From Actinoplanes lobatus (lineage in GTDB: Bacteria > Actinomycetota > Actinomycetes > Mycobacteriales > Micromonosporaceae), in the NCBI RefSeq assembly GCF_014205215.1, contig NZ_JACHNC010000001.1, positions 749,001 through 813,000 on the forward strand: DNA of 64,000 bases. The letters run 5' to 3'. The notes under the pieces were generated by a model, which had not been told where the DNA came from, did not search any database, and saw nothing but the letters and a program-made list of their open reading frames with translations. Both the position numbers and the translations under genes were made by a program. Shown piece by piece: positions 17,150-24,476 of this stretch (position 1 is its first letter; each line of letters starts with the position of its first letter).

Positions 17150-17700
17150 GGTTGTTCGCTCCTACAGCGACGTCATTAGGCTGACGCCCGCCCCGGTCCT
17201 GGCCGCGAATGGTCGTCATCGCATTCATTCTGTCGCCCTGGTGGTGGCCAGTGCAAATTGCCCGTTCTGGCATGTCGCAATTGCCGGGCCCATCGCGCCG
17301 TCGGCCGAGGGGGCTTTTCAGACCTGTGAATATGCGGTAACGTTCGTGGTGGGAGCGCTCCCACGCCGCCATCCCCCGCGATGGCCCGCAGACCCGAGCC
17401 GCCTCGTCGCCGATCCTCCGGTGCCGGGGCGGTTCGCCGTTTCCCGGTCCATGATCCGGCCCATCCTGCCACGCGATCCCATCGCGCGCCGCACGCGGGC
17501 TCTCTGGCCCGTCGACGCCGCGCGGCCACACCCCGCGGCCCTCCCACCGCCGCCCGCGGCGGGCACACCTCGCCCGACAGGCGGCCCTCCCGCCGCCCGA
17601 CCAACGTCGAGTACTCACTCCCCCACCTCCTCCGCCGACAGGTCTGGCGGAGCGGCGCGAAAGGTTGTAAGCATGTAATCAGGTAAGCGAGGAGGTTGTC
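17150..17700. other. Gene-free region between lsr2 and a divergent small gene
   Basis: About 550 nt without a credible gene. The part next to lsr2 (17205-17345) is less GC-rich than the rest of the window and probably holds the lsr2 promoter; an AT-rich patch at 17665-17690 precedes the plus-strand gene. A perfect 16-nt palindrome lies in the middle, listed separately. Longer open frames across this stretch have no family likeness and cross both promoters. Confidence 0.6.
17349..17364. promoter_or_regulatory. Perfect palindrome matching a CebR-type LacI-family operator
   Basis: GTGGGAGCGCTCCCAC is a perfect 16-nt palindrome whose 14-nt core TGGGAGCGCTCCCA equals the operator described for the cello-oligosaccharide repressor CebR in Streptomyces. 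It lies 200 nt upstream of lsr2 and 337 nt upstream of the gene at 17701; neither looks like a sugar-use gene, so the target is unclear. Confidence 0.55.
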
Positions 17701-18252
17701 ATGCCAGTCCGATTCGCCGCGCCCGGTGGGCGCACCGAGCCACCCAACGCCGACGACGCCGCCGCCTGGATCACCGGCGCGGTCCCCGACAGCTGGTTCA
17801 CCGAGGCACCCGAGGTCGTCATCGACCGAGACGAGATCATCATCTGGGGCCGCCTGCCCCGGCCCGACCTGCCGGAGGACGCCACCGACGCCGACCGCGC
17901 CGCGGGCCAGGCCGGGCGGATCTCCGGGTTCCGGGAGGAGACCCGCGAGGCCCGGATCCGGGTCGCCCGCCAGGTCGAGCACCGCTACCAGCGCAAGGTC
18001 GCCTGGGGCACCCGATGCGGGGAGACCTCGGAACTCTTCACCCATCTGTCCGCACCGGTGATGACCCGGCTGCGCCAGCCCGAACGCCAGGTCCTCGACA
18101 CCCTGGTCGACGCCGGTGTGGCCCGCTCCCGCTCCGAGGCGCTGGCCTGGTGCGTGAAGCTGGTCGGCCGGCACACCGAGGACTGGCTGGAGGAGCTGCG
18201 CTCCGCCATGACCCGCGTCGACGAGCTCCGCCGCCGCGGACCGGAGGCTTAG
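17701..18252 (+). CDS. Conserved hypothetical protein with C-terminal ribbon-helix-helix-like region
   Basis: A 183-residue protein without a recognised family. The N-terminal 100 residues are acidic and include AAWITGAVPDSWFTEAP and EVVIDRDEIIIWGRLP, a small beta-rich unit; residues 120-165 (RQVLDTLVDAGVARSRSEAL) look like a ribbon-helix-helix DNA-binding motif, followed by a helical tail. AGGAGG sits right before the ATG and AT-rich sequence lies upstream, so it should be expressed. It could be a small regulator; partner and target are unknown. It borders lsr2's control region and a large repeat block. Confidence 0.65.
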   Translation: MPVRFAAPGGRTEPPNADDAAAWITGAVPDSWFTEAPEVVIDRDEIIIWGRLPRPDLPEDATDADRAAGQAGRISGFREETREARIRVARQVEHRYQRKVAWGTRCGETSELFTHLSAPVMTRLRQPERQVLDTLVDAGVARSRSEALAWCVKLVGRHTEDWLEELRSAMTRVDELRRRGPEA

Positions 18253-19734
18253 AGATCTTTCGTGGCCGAGGTCCGCGTTCCGCTTCCAGCTCCTTTTTCC
18301 GGTACGCGTGTCCTCGCCCCGCCTCATCAGGACCGTCCCGTCCGGTCGGCGCGCGCTTGCTGCCCGCTCCAGCCGGTGCCGCGCCCGCCGGGCGCAGATC
18401 GGTGGCCGGGCGGGCCCGGCCAGTCGCCACCACCGGTGCCTGCCGCCGGTCACGGCCGACTCACCCGTCCTGCTTTCGGTCACCCTGGGCGGGCGGCCAG
18501 GCACGGGGCGCCCGCTCACGGCCGTGACGCCGGTCGCCCTGAGCGTGTGGTCGCAGTCTTGCCACCCAGGCACCGGGTTGCCCACTCCGAGCCGTTGCGC
18601 CGACCACGGCCGCCGAAAGTCACTCACCGTGACCATGACATGAGTGCGAGAAGGCGCGTGGTTCATCCGTGCCGCCCTGGAGCCTCTTTCTCGGTTGTCG
18701 CCGGGGGCGGATGTCACGTCGCCTGTTCGCGTGCTTCCCGCCTTCGCCGCGAGATTCGGCCGGTCACCGCCGGTCGCGCGAGTCATCCGCAGGCATCGAT
18801 GTGAATCTGGGGTGATCGTCACCGAACGCGCGATCTTGCGCCATTGCGGCCATCCTGGAGTCTTCCCCTTGGGCGTTTGCGGTTCGACGTCAAGCGCCTG
18901 GTCGGGCGAATCGGCGAAGGGGCCGCCATCCGCCGCGCTAGGTGGAAATGGGGCTTTCGCGGGGAACAGATGCCCGTTTCGCCCGCTTTGCATGCCGACG
19001 CTCTGCGATCTTGAACGATTGGCCACCCGAGACGGTGATAAATCGACCAAGATCGCTCAGGGTGACGCGTCCGCTGGACGAGGGATTGCGGACTCGGCCG
19101 TGGGCAGCCAAGAAGAAGACTCCCGGATGCATCCGATAACCCAAGGTCTTCCAGCGGAAATGGATCATGGGCGATGATCGGCCGCCGGGCAGCGACCAGG
19201 AATCAAGATCGGCCCGACAGCCACCATCGCCCAAGATCGCCGGCGAGTCGGGGTGACGCCGCAGCCATCCGACTGCGCCACTCGACATCACGGCCACCCA
19301 CAACCGAGAAGCAGGCTCGCTGGCTACCTCTGTCCTCCACAAGAGCCGGCGAACCGGGTCCCCGCTCACGCGGAGTGCCGGCCGGCCGGACTTTCGGCGG
19401 TGAAAGCACACGAACGCCGCCACGTGAGCGGCCATCGCCGCGACAGGGCACGTAGGCGACCACGACACCGCCGCCGTGCGCGCCCACCCTCGTGAAAGCG
19501 CGACCATCCACCCCGGGCGACCGGGCGTGACAGCCGAAAGCAGGCAACCCGGGTGCCTGGCGGGCAAGGGCGTGACCACCCGCTCAGCGAGCCGAAAGCA
19601 GGACGGCGGCTCGGTTCGGCGTGAGGGTGCGCTTCGGCCCGGCGGGCGCGTCACGGCCGTGAGGTGGGCAGCGGCTCGCGTGGAGCGGGCGGGACGGCCG
19701 CTGTCGGGCGGGGCGGCGCACCGCGTACGAGATC
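18253..19734. repeat. 1.48 kb gene-free block formed by a decayed large inverted repeat
   Basis: Codon pattern and families are absent on both strands. Segments of the left half recur, reversed, in the right half: 18539-18582 with 19543-19588 (about 35 of 45 positions alike), CCTGCTTTCGG at 18469-18479 with CCGAAAGCAGG at 19534-19544 and again at 19592-19602, TTCTCGGTTGT at 18688-18698 with its complement at 19300-19310, and 18851-18872 with 19107-19126. The pairs centre near 19000-19060. The block could be two inverted copies of a dispersed non-coding element or a very old inverted duplication. Confidence 0.6.
19005..19056. repeat. Central stem-loop of the inverted-repeat block
   Basis: GCGATCTTGAACGATT (19005-19020) pairs with AATCGACCAAGATCGC (19041-19056) at 14 of 16 positions around a 20-nt loop. 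It contains two of the five CGATCTTG/CAAGATCG octamers in this block. Confidence 0.6.
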
Positions 19735-19742
19735 ATGGTCCG

Positions 19743-19748
19743 TAGGGT
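19743..19748 (+). promoter_or_regulatory. Candidate -10 element of a leaderless promoter for the HipA-like gene
   Basis: TAGGGT followed by seven bases and GTG 19756. It supports this GTG rather than the ATG 21 nt upstream, which would lie inside the promoter. Confidence 0.45.
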
Positions 19749-19755
19749 GGGTGGC

Positions 19756-20478
19756 GTGTTGCGTGAGGTCACCGCCATCCGTTATGTGACGCCCCTGCGG
19801 GAGGGCGGCTCGTTGCCCGGTGTCGTCGAAACGGACGATCTCGGGACCTATGTGGTCAAGTTCCGCGGAGCGGGCCAGGGGCCGCGCGCGCTGGTGGCCG
19901 AGGTGATCGCCGGGGAGCTGGCGCGGCGGCTCGGGCTGCCGATGCCGGAGCTGGCCCGGGTGGAACTGGATCCGGTGGTGGCCCGCGCCGAGCCGGACGA
20001 GGAGGTCCAAGAGCTGATCAAGGCGAGCGCCGGCGGCAATCTGGGGATGGACTTCCTGCCCGGTTCGCTGGGGTACGACCCGGTGGCGCACCCGGTGGAC
20101 GCCGCGCTGGCCAGCCGGATCATCGCCTTCGACGCGTTCGTGGAGAACGTGGACCGCAGCTGGCGCAACCCCAACCTGCTGATCTGGCACGGCCGGCTCT
20201 GGCTGATCGATCATGGGGCGACGCTCTACTTCCACCACAACTGGGCGCGTGCCGAGCAGGTGGTGCACCGGCCCTACCGGTGGGACGACCACGTGCTGAG
20301 GCCGTACGCGAGCGGGCTCGCCACCGAGGGCCCGGCGCTGGCCGCGCGGATCACCCCGGAGCTGCTGGCCGAGGTGATCGATCTGGTGCCTCAGGAGTGG
20401 CTGGAGAACGGCGACCGGGCCGCCTACCTGAGCCATCTGTCCCGCCGGGCCGAGCGGCCGGAGGCGTGGCTGCCGTGA
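19756..20478 (+). CDS. HipA-like kinase family protein
   Basis: A 240-residue protein of the small HipA-like kinase group. VVKFRGAGQGPRALVAE early in the protein gives the nucleotide-binding Lys, NVDRSWRNPNLL gives the catalytic Asp and metal-binding Asn, and LIDHG is the DFG-like segment. It lacks the HipA N-terminal subdomain, and there is no HipB antitoxin beside it. Instead it overlaps a DUF3037 gene (GTGA), a pairing I recall as common in actinobacteria. Substrate unknown; a phosphotransfer role is inferred. GTG 19756 is preferred over ATG 19735 on the promoter position. Confidence 0.8.
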   Translation: MLREVTAIRYVTPLREGGSLPGVVETDDLGTYVVKFRGAGQGPRALVAEVIAGELARRLGLPMPELARVELDPVVARAEPDEEVQELIKASAGGNLGMDFLPGSLGYDPVAHPVDAALASRIIAFDAFVENVDRSWRNPNLLIWHGRLWLIDHGATLYFHHNWARAEQVVHRPYRWDDHVLRPYASGLATEGPALAARITPELLAEVIDLVPQEWLENGDRAAYLSHLSRRAERPEAWLP

Positions 20479-20840
20479 CACCGTACGAGTACGCGATCAT
20501 CCAGGCCATGCCGCGGGTCGAGCGCGGTGAGCTGATCAACGTCGGGGTGCTGCTCTACTGCCAGCGGCGGGACTTCCTGTCCGCGCGGACGCATCTGGAC
20601 GAGTCCCGGCTGCTCGCGCTGGACCCGTCGGCCGACGTGGCGGCGATCCGGGCCGCGCTGGACGCCTGGGACCGGACCTGTGGCGGCAGCGGGGCGGCCG
20701 AGCAGATGCGGCAGGGTGAGCGGTTCCGCTGGCTGGTGGCGCCGCGCAGCACGATTCTGCGGGCCGGGCCGGTCCACATGGGCCTGACCGCCGAGCCGGA
20801 GGCCGAACTGGAGCGCCTCGTGGAACTGCTGGTCCGGTAA
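20475..20840 (+). CDS. DUF3037 family protein
   Basis: A 121-residue protein of the DUF3037 family, recognised by the opening TPYEYAIIQAMPRVERGE and the INVGVLLYC segment. No catalytic motif is evident. Its GTG overlaps the stop of the HipA-like kinase (GTGA), so both are made from one message, and the partner could be the kinase's substrate or regulator. That link is inference from the fixed pairing. Confidence 0.85.
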   Translation: MTPYEYAIIQAMPRVERGELINVGVLLYCQRRDFLSARTHLDESRLLALDPSADVAAIRAALDAWDRTCGGSGAAEQMRQGERFRWLVAPRSTILRAGPVHMGLTAEPEAELERLVELLVR

Positions 20841-20880
20841 CGGGGCACCCGGCGGCCACCAAACCCGGCAGACTGATCGG

Positions 20881-21948
20881 ATGCAGCTCCCGCTGAACCC
20901 GCCGGTCAAGCCGATGCTCGCGAAACCCGTCGCGGAGATCCCGCCCGGCCAGCTCTACGAGCCCAAATGGGACGGATTCCGGTCGATCGTCTTCCGGGAC
21001 GGCGACGAGGTGGAGATCGGCAGCCGCAACGAGAAGCCGATGACCCGCTACTTCCCCGAGGTGGTCGCCGCCGTGCTGGCGAACTTCCCGGAGCGGGCGG
21101 TGATCGACGGCGAGGTGATCGTCGCCGACACCGGGCGGAACACTCTCGATTTCGAGGCACTCCAGCAGCGCATCCACCCGGCGGCCAGCCGGGTCCGGCT
21201 GCTGTCCGAGCAGACTCCGGCCAGTTTCGTGGCCTTCGACCTGCTCGCGCTCGGCGACGAGGATCTGACCGGGCTGCCGTTCCAGGAGCGCCGGGCCAGG
21301 CTGGCGGAAACCTTGAAGAACGCTCGACCTCCGGTGTACGTGACTCCCGCGACCGATGATCTGGAGACCGCCCGCCGGTGGTTCGCCGAGTTCGAGGGCG
21401 CCGGGCTGGACGGGTTGATCGCCAAGGGGCGGGATCTGACGTACCAGCCGGACAAGCGGGTGATGTCGAAGATCAAACACAAGCGGACCGCGGACTGCGT
21501 GGTGGCCGGCTACCGGGTGCACAAGTCGGCCGACAACCGGATCGGGTCGCTGCTGCTGGGCCTGCACGACGAGCGTGGTGTCCTGGTGAGCGTCGGGGTG
21601 ATCGGATCGTTCCCGATGAAGGTGCGCGAGGAGCTGTTCGAGGAGTTGCAGCCGCTGGTCACCACGTTCGAGGGACACCCGTGGAACTGGGCGGCGCACG
21701 AGCAGGGCGAGCGCACCCCGCGCAAGAACGAGGTGAGCAGGTGGAACGCGGGCAAGGACCTGTCGTTCACGCCGCTGCGGCCGGAGCGGGTCGTCGAGGT
21801 CCGCTACGACTACATGGAGGGCATCCGGTTCCGGCACACCGCCCAGTTCGAGCGGTGGCGTCCCGATCGCGACCCGCTGACCTGCACGTACGAGCAGTTG
21901 GAGCGCCCGGTGCGGTTCGACCTGGCCGAGGTGCTCACGAGCCGTTGA
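20881..21948 (+). CDS. ligC: ATP-dependent DNA ligase, LigC type
   Basis: A 355-residue ATP-dependent DNA ligase with nucleotidyltransferase and OB domains only. The AMP-accepting Lys29 lies in EPKWDGFRS (KxDG), motif III is FVAFDLLA, motif IV GLDGLIAK and motif V KIKHKRTADCVV. Size fits actinobacterial LigC, a backup ligase tied to excision repair and end joining rather than the replicative NAD ligase. It follows the HipA/DUF3037 pair by 40 nt. CAGACT ends six bases before the ATG, a weak leaderless signal. Confidence 0.93.
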   Translation: MQLPLNPPVKPMLAKPVAEIPPGQLYEPKWDGFRSIVFRDGDEVEIGSRNEKPMTRYFPEVVAAVLANFPERAVIDGEVIVADTGRNTLDFEALQQRIHPAASRVRLLSEQTPASFVAFDLLALGDEDLTGLPFQERRARLAETLKNARPPVYVTPATDDLETARRWFAEFEGAGLDGLIAKGRDLTYQPDKRVMSKIKHKRTADCVVAGYRVHKSADNRIGSLLLGLHDERGVLVSVGVIGSFPMKVREELFEELQPLVTTFEGHPWNWAAHEQGERTPRKNEVSRWNAGKDLSFTPLRPERVVEVRYDYMEGIRFRHTAQFERWRPDRDPLTCTYEQLERPVRFDLAEVLTSR

Positions 21949-21971
21949 GGGGCGTACCGGCACGGACGGGA

Positions 21972-21977
21972 TAGGGT
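21972..21977 (+). promoter_or_regulatory. Candidate -10 element of a leaderless promoter for the lipoprotein peptidase
   Basis: TAGGGT, six-base spacer CGGTAC, GTG 21984. No Shine-Dalgarno precedes the start. Confidence 0.5.
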
Positions 21978-21983
21978 CGGTAC

Positions 21984-23558
21984 GTGGATCGTCGCTCGCG
22001 CCTGGCCGTCGCAGTCCTCGCCGTTCTGGTCACGGTCACCGGCTGCACCCTGCCGTCGTTCGCTCCGGAGGGTTCGGACCAGCCGGCCCGGGCGGAGTCC
22101 GGCACGTCCGCGCCCGGCTCGGCGGAGCCCGGCTCCGCGCGGTGGCGGTCCTGCCCCGACGTGCCGCAGGACCTGGTCGGCCGGACCGCGCCCGGGATGA
22201 CCTATCAGTGCGCGACGGTCCAGGTGCCGGAGGACTGGGCGAAGCCGGACGCCGGCAAGAAGTACGACATCTCGATGATCCGGATCCGCTCCAGCAGGCA
22301 GAAGTCGTCGGAGCGGATCGGCTCGCTGCTGCTCAATCCGGGCGGCCCGGGTGGCTCGGGTGTCGACCTGGCGATCTATCTGACGTTCGGGGAGAAGCTG
22401 GGCGGCCTGCCCACCGAGATCACCGACCGGTTCGACATCGTCGGCTTCGACCCGCGCGGGGTCAACCGGTCCAGCCCGGTCAAGTGCATCACCGCGAAGG
22501 ACCAGGACGCCTCCTTCGCCGCCGACCCGGACCCGGTGAGCCAGGCCGAGTTCGACGCGGTGGCGGCGCTGACCAAGAGGATCGCCGACGGCTGCACCGA
22601 GAAGTACGGCGACGACCTGACCGACTTCGCCACCGAGCAGGCCGCCCGTGACGTGGACGCGCTGCGCGCCGCGGTCGGCGACGAGAAGCTCACCTACCTG
22701 GGGTATTCGTACGGCACCCTGCTCGGCGCCACCTACGCGCAGCTGTTCCCGAAGAACGTGCGCGCCCTGGTGCTGGACGGCGCGGTCGACCCGACGGAGA
22801 CCTTCACGCAGGGTTCGGAGCAGCAGGCCAAGGGCTTCGAGCGGGCGTTCACCAACTTCACGAAGTGGTGCACGACCGAGCCCAGCCGCTGCCCGATCGC
22901 GCCGGACGCCCGGGGCGCCGTGACCGACGCGCTCGCCAAGGCCGAGACGTCGCCGGTGCGCGGTCCGGACGGGCGGTTCGCCACGACCGGCTGGGTGTTC
23001 CTCGGGCTGATCTCGTCGCTCTACACCGAGTCCGGCTGGGCCGACCTGGCCAACGCCATCGACGACCTCCAGGCCGGTGACGCGACCGGCATCTTCGAGC
23101 TGGCCGACCAGTACGCGGAACGCGAACCCGACGGCACCTACTCCAACCTGTTCGACGCCAACCTGACGGTGAACTGCGTGGACAACGAGAAGGCGCCGGG
23201 CGCCGCGGAGATCCGCAAGCTCCAGGGCGAGTGGCGGACCAGGTACCCACTGTTCGGAGCGCCGATGGCGGTCGGGATGCTGCCGTGCGCGTACTGGGGT
23301 GGGCACCGGGATCCGTACCCGGCCGGGAAGGCGGAGGGTGCGCCGCCGATCCTGGTGGTGGGCACGACCGGGGACCCGGCCACGCCGTACGAGAACACCG
23401 CCGACCTGGCGAAGATGCTGGGTGTCGGGCAGGTGCTCACGTGGGAGGGCGAGGGGCACACCGCCTACCCCTCCACCCAGTGCATCAAGGACGCGGTGGA
23501 CGGCTACCTGCTGGATCTGAAGATGCCGCCGGAGGGTCTGCGCTGCCCTCCGAAGTGA
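21984..23558 (+). CDS. Alpha/beta-hydrolase lipoprotein, tripeptidyl-aminopeptidase type
   Basis: A 524-residue secreted hydrolase. Residues 1-22 form a lipoprotein signal peptide ending in VTGC, so the mature protein should be lipid-anchored outside the membrane. The triad is visible: nucleophile Ser242 in GYSYG, Asp464 in GTTGDPATP and His492 in EGEGHTAYPS; LNPGGPGGSG is the oxyanion segment. The C-terminal TAP-like domain matches Streptomyces tripeptidyl aminopeptidases, which trim N-terminal tripeptides from secreted proteins or peptides. Its 3' end overlaps the convergent K+ channel gene by 74 nt. Confidence 0.9.
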   Translation: MDRRSRLAVAVLAVLVTVTGCTLPSFAPEGSDQPARAESGTSAPGSAEPGSARWRSCPDVPQDLVGRTAPGMTYQCATVQVPEDWAKPDAGKKYDISMIRIRSSRQKSSERIGSLLLNPGGPGGSGVDLAIYLTFGEKLGGLPTEITDRFDIVGFDPRGVNRSSPVKCITAKDQDASFAADPDPVSQAEFDAVAALTKRIADGCTEKYGDDLTDFATEQAARDVDALRAAVGDEKLTYLGYSYGTLLGATYAQLFPKNVRALVLDGAVDPTETFTQGSEQQAKGFERAFTNFTKWCTTEPSRCPIAPDARGAVTDALAKAETSPVRGPDGRFATTGWVFLGLISSLYTESGWADLANAIDDLQAGDATGIFELADQYAEREPDGTYSNLFDANLTVNCVDNEKAPGAAEIRKLQGEWRTRYPLFGAPMAVGMLPCAYWGGHRDPYPAGKAEGAPPILVVGTTGDPATPYENTADLAKMLGVGQVLTWEGEGHTAYPSTQCIKDAVDGYLLDLKMPPEGLRCPPK

Positions 23559-23970
23559 CCACTCCCTGACGGGCCGCCATCTCTTCGAGCAGTACGCGTA
23601 CCCGTCGGAGGTTGTCCTTGAGCTCCTCCTGCTCCTCGTGGCGGAAGGCGTCGTTGTCGACGATCAGTTTGCTGGCGAAGTGCGCGGTGATCAGCGGGAT
23701 CACCAGCAGCACCATGACCGAGATGAGGATTCCGGCCATCACCCGGGCCTGCCAGGTCCCGGGTGAGATGTCGCCGTAGCCGACCGTGGACGCGGTGACG
23801 ACGGCCCACCAGATCGAGTCGCCGAACGTGGTGTTCTTCTCGAAGTGGTTGTACAGGGTGCCGCAGATGATGATCAGCATCGAGTACGACAGCAGCAGCG
23901 TCTTCGGCGAGTTGGCCAGCCAGACCATCCCGCGGTAGACGAGTTTCGGCAGCGTGAGCAACGCGTGCAT
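23485..23970 (-). CDS. Two-TM potassium channel
   Basis: A 161-residue channel subunit with TM1 at about residues 24-41, a pore helix, the filter TVGYGD at 62-67 and TM2 at about 75-98, then a cytosolic tail with a probable coiled coil (EEQEELKDNLRRVRVLLEE) and a Pro/Ser-rich end. Four copies would form a K+ pore. No ligand-gating RCK domain is fused. The last 74 nt overlap the 3' end of the peptidase gene on the other strand; the region after the coiled coil may therefore be under little constraint. Confidence 0.9.
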   Translation of the reverse strand: MHALLTLPKLVYRGMVWLANSPKTLLLSYSMLIIICGTLYNHFEKNTTFGDSIWWAVVTASTVGYGDISPGTWQARVMAGILISVMVLLVIPLITAHFASKLIVDNDAFRHEEQEELKDNLRRVRVLLEEMAARQGVVTSEGSADPPAASSDPAGSRPPRP

Positions 23971-24026
23971 GTGGTCATGGTGCCCGAGGTGAACGGTCCG
24001 CGACAGCCCGTGACAAGCTTTCGATC

Positions 24027-24476
24027 ATGCAGATCCGGATCGCCACCCGTGCCGACGTCCCCGCCGTGCTCGGCCTGCTCGCCGACGACGACATCAGCCG
24101 TACCCGTGGTTTCGGGTCGGCCGACGTCGAGCCGGGGATCTGGGCGGCCTTCGAGGCCATCGACTCCGACGACCGCAACTACCTGATCGTGGCCGTCGAC
24201 GGCGACGAGGTGGTCGGCACCTGCCAGCTCACCTTCATCCCCGGGCTGAGCCGGGGCGGCGCCGAGCGGATGCTGATCGAGGCGGTCCGGATCGGCGCGG
24301 CCCGGCGCGGGGAGGGCCTCGGCGGCGAGCTGATGCGCTGGGCGATCGAGCGGGCGCGGGCGCGCGGCTGCCGGATCGTGCAGCTGACCACGGACAAGCG
24401 CCGCACCGACGCGCACCGGTTCTACGAGGCGCTCGGCTTCGAGGCCTCGCACGAGGGCATGAAGCTACTTCTGTGA
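24027..24476 (+). CDS. GNAT-family N-acetyltransferase
   Basis: A 149-residue single-domain GNAT enzyme. The opening MQIRIATRADVPAV and the acetyl-CoA loop RRGEGLGGELMRW (residues 92-104) are typical; TDKRRTDAHRFYEALGF near the end closes the fold. Small-molecule or antibiotic acetylation is possible but cannot be specified. It overlaps the 3' end of the convergent polymerase gene by 12 nt. Its ATG has no Shine-Dalgarno. Confidence 0.85.
   Translation: MQIRIATRADVPAVLGLLADDDISRTRGFGSADVEPGIWAAFEAIDSDDRNYLIVAVDGDEVVGTCQLTFIPGLSRGGAERMLIEAVRIGAARRGEGLGGELMRWAIERARARGCRIVQLTTDKRRTDAHRFYEALGFEASHEGMKLLL

Noticed and set aside
17061..17678. 205-codon plus-strand frame over the lsr2 promoter
   Set aside because: It crosses lsr2 and both promoter regions, has no ribosome site and no recognisable domain.
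18938..19654. 238-codon minus-strand frame in the inverted-repeat block
   Set aside because: Codon pattern lacks the strong third-position GC bias of neighbours and the sequence is explained by the repeat; no domain is seen.
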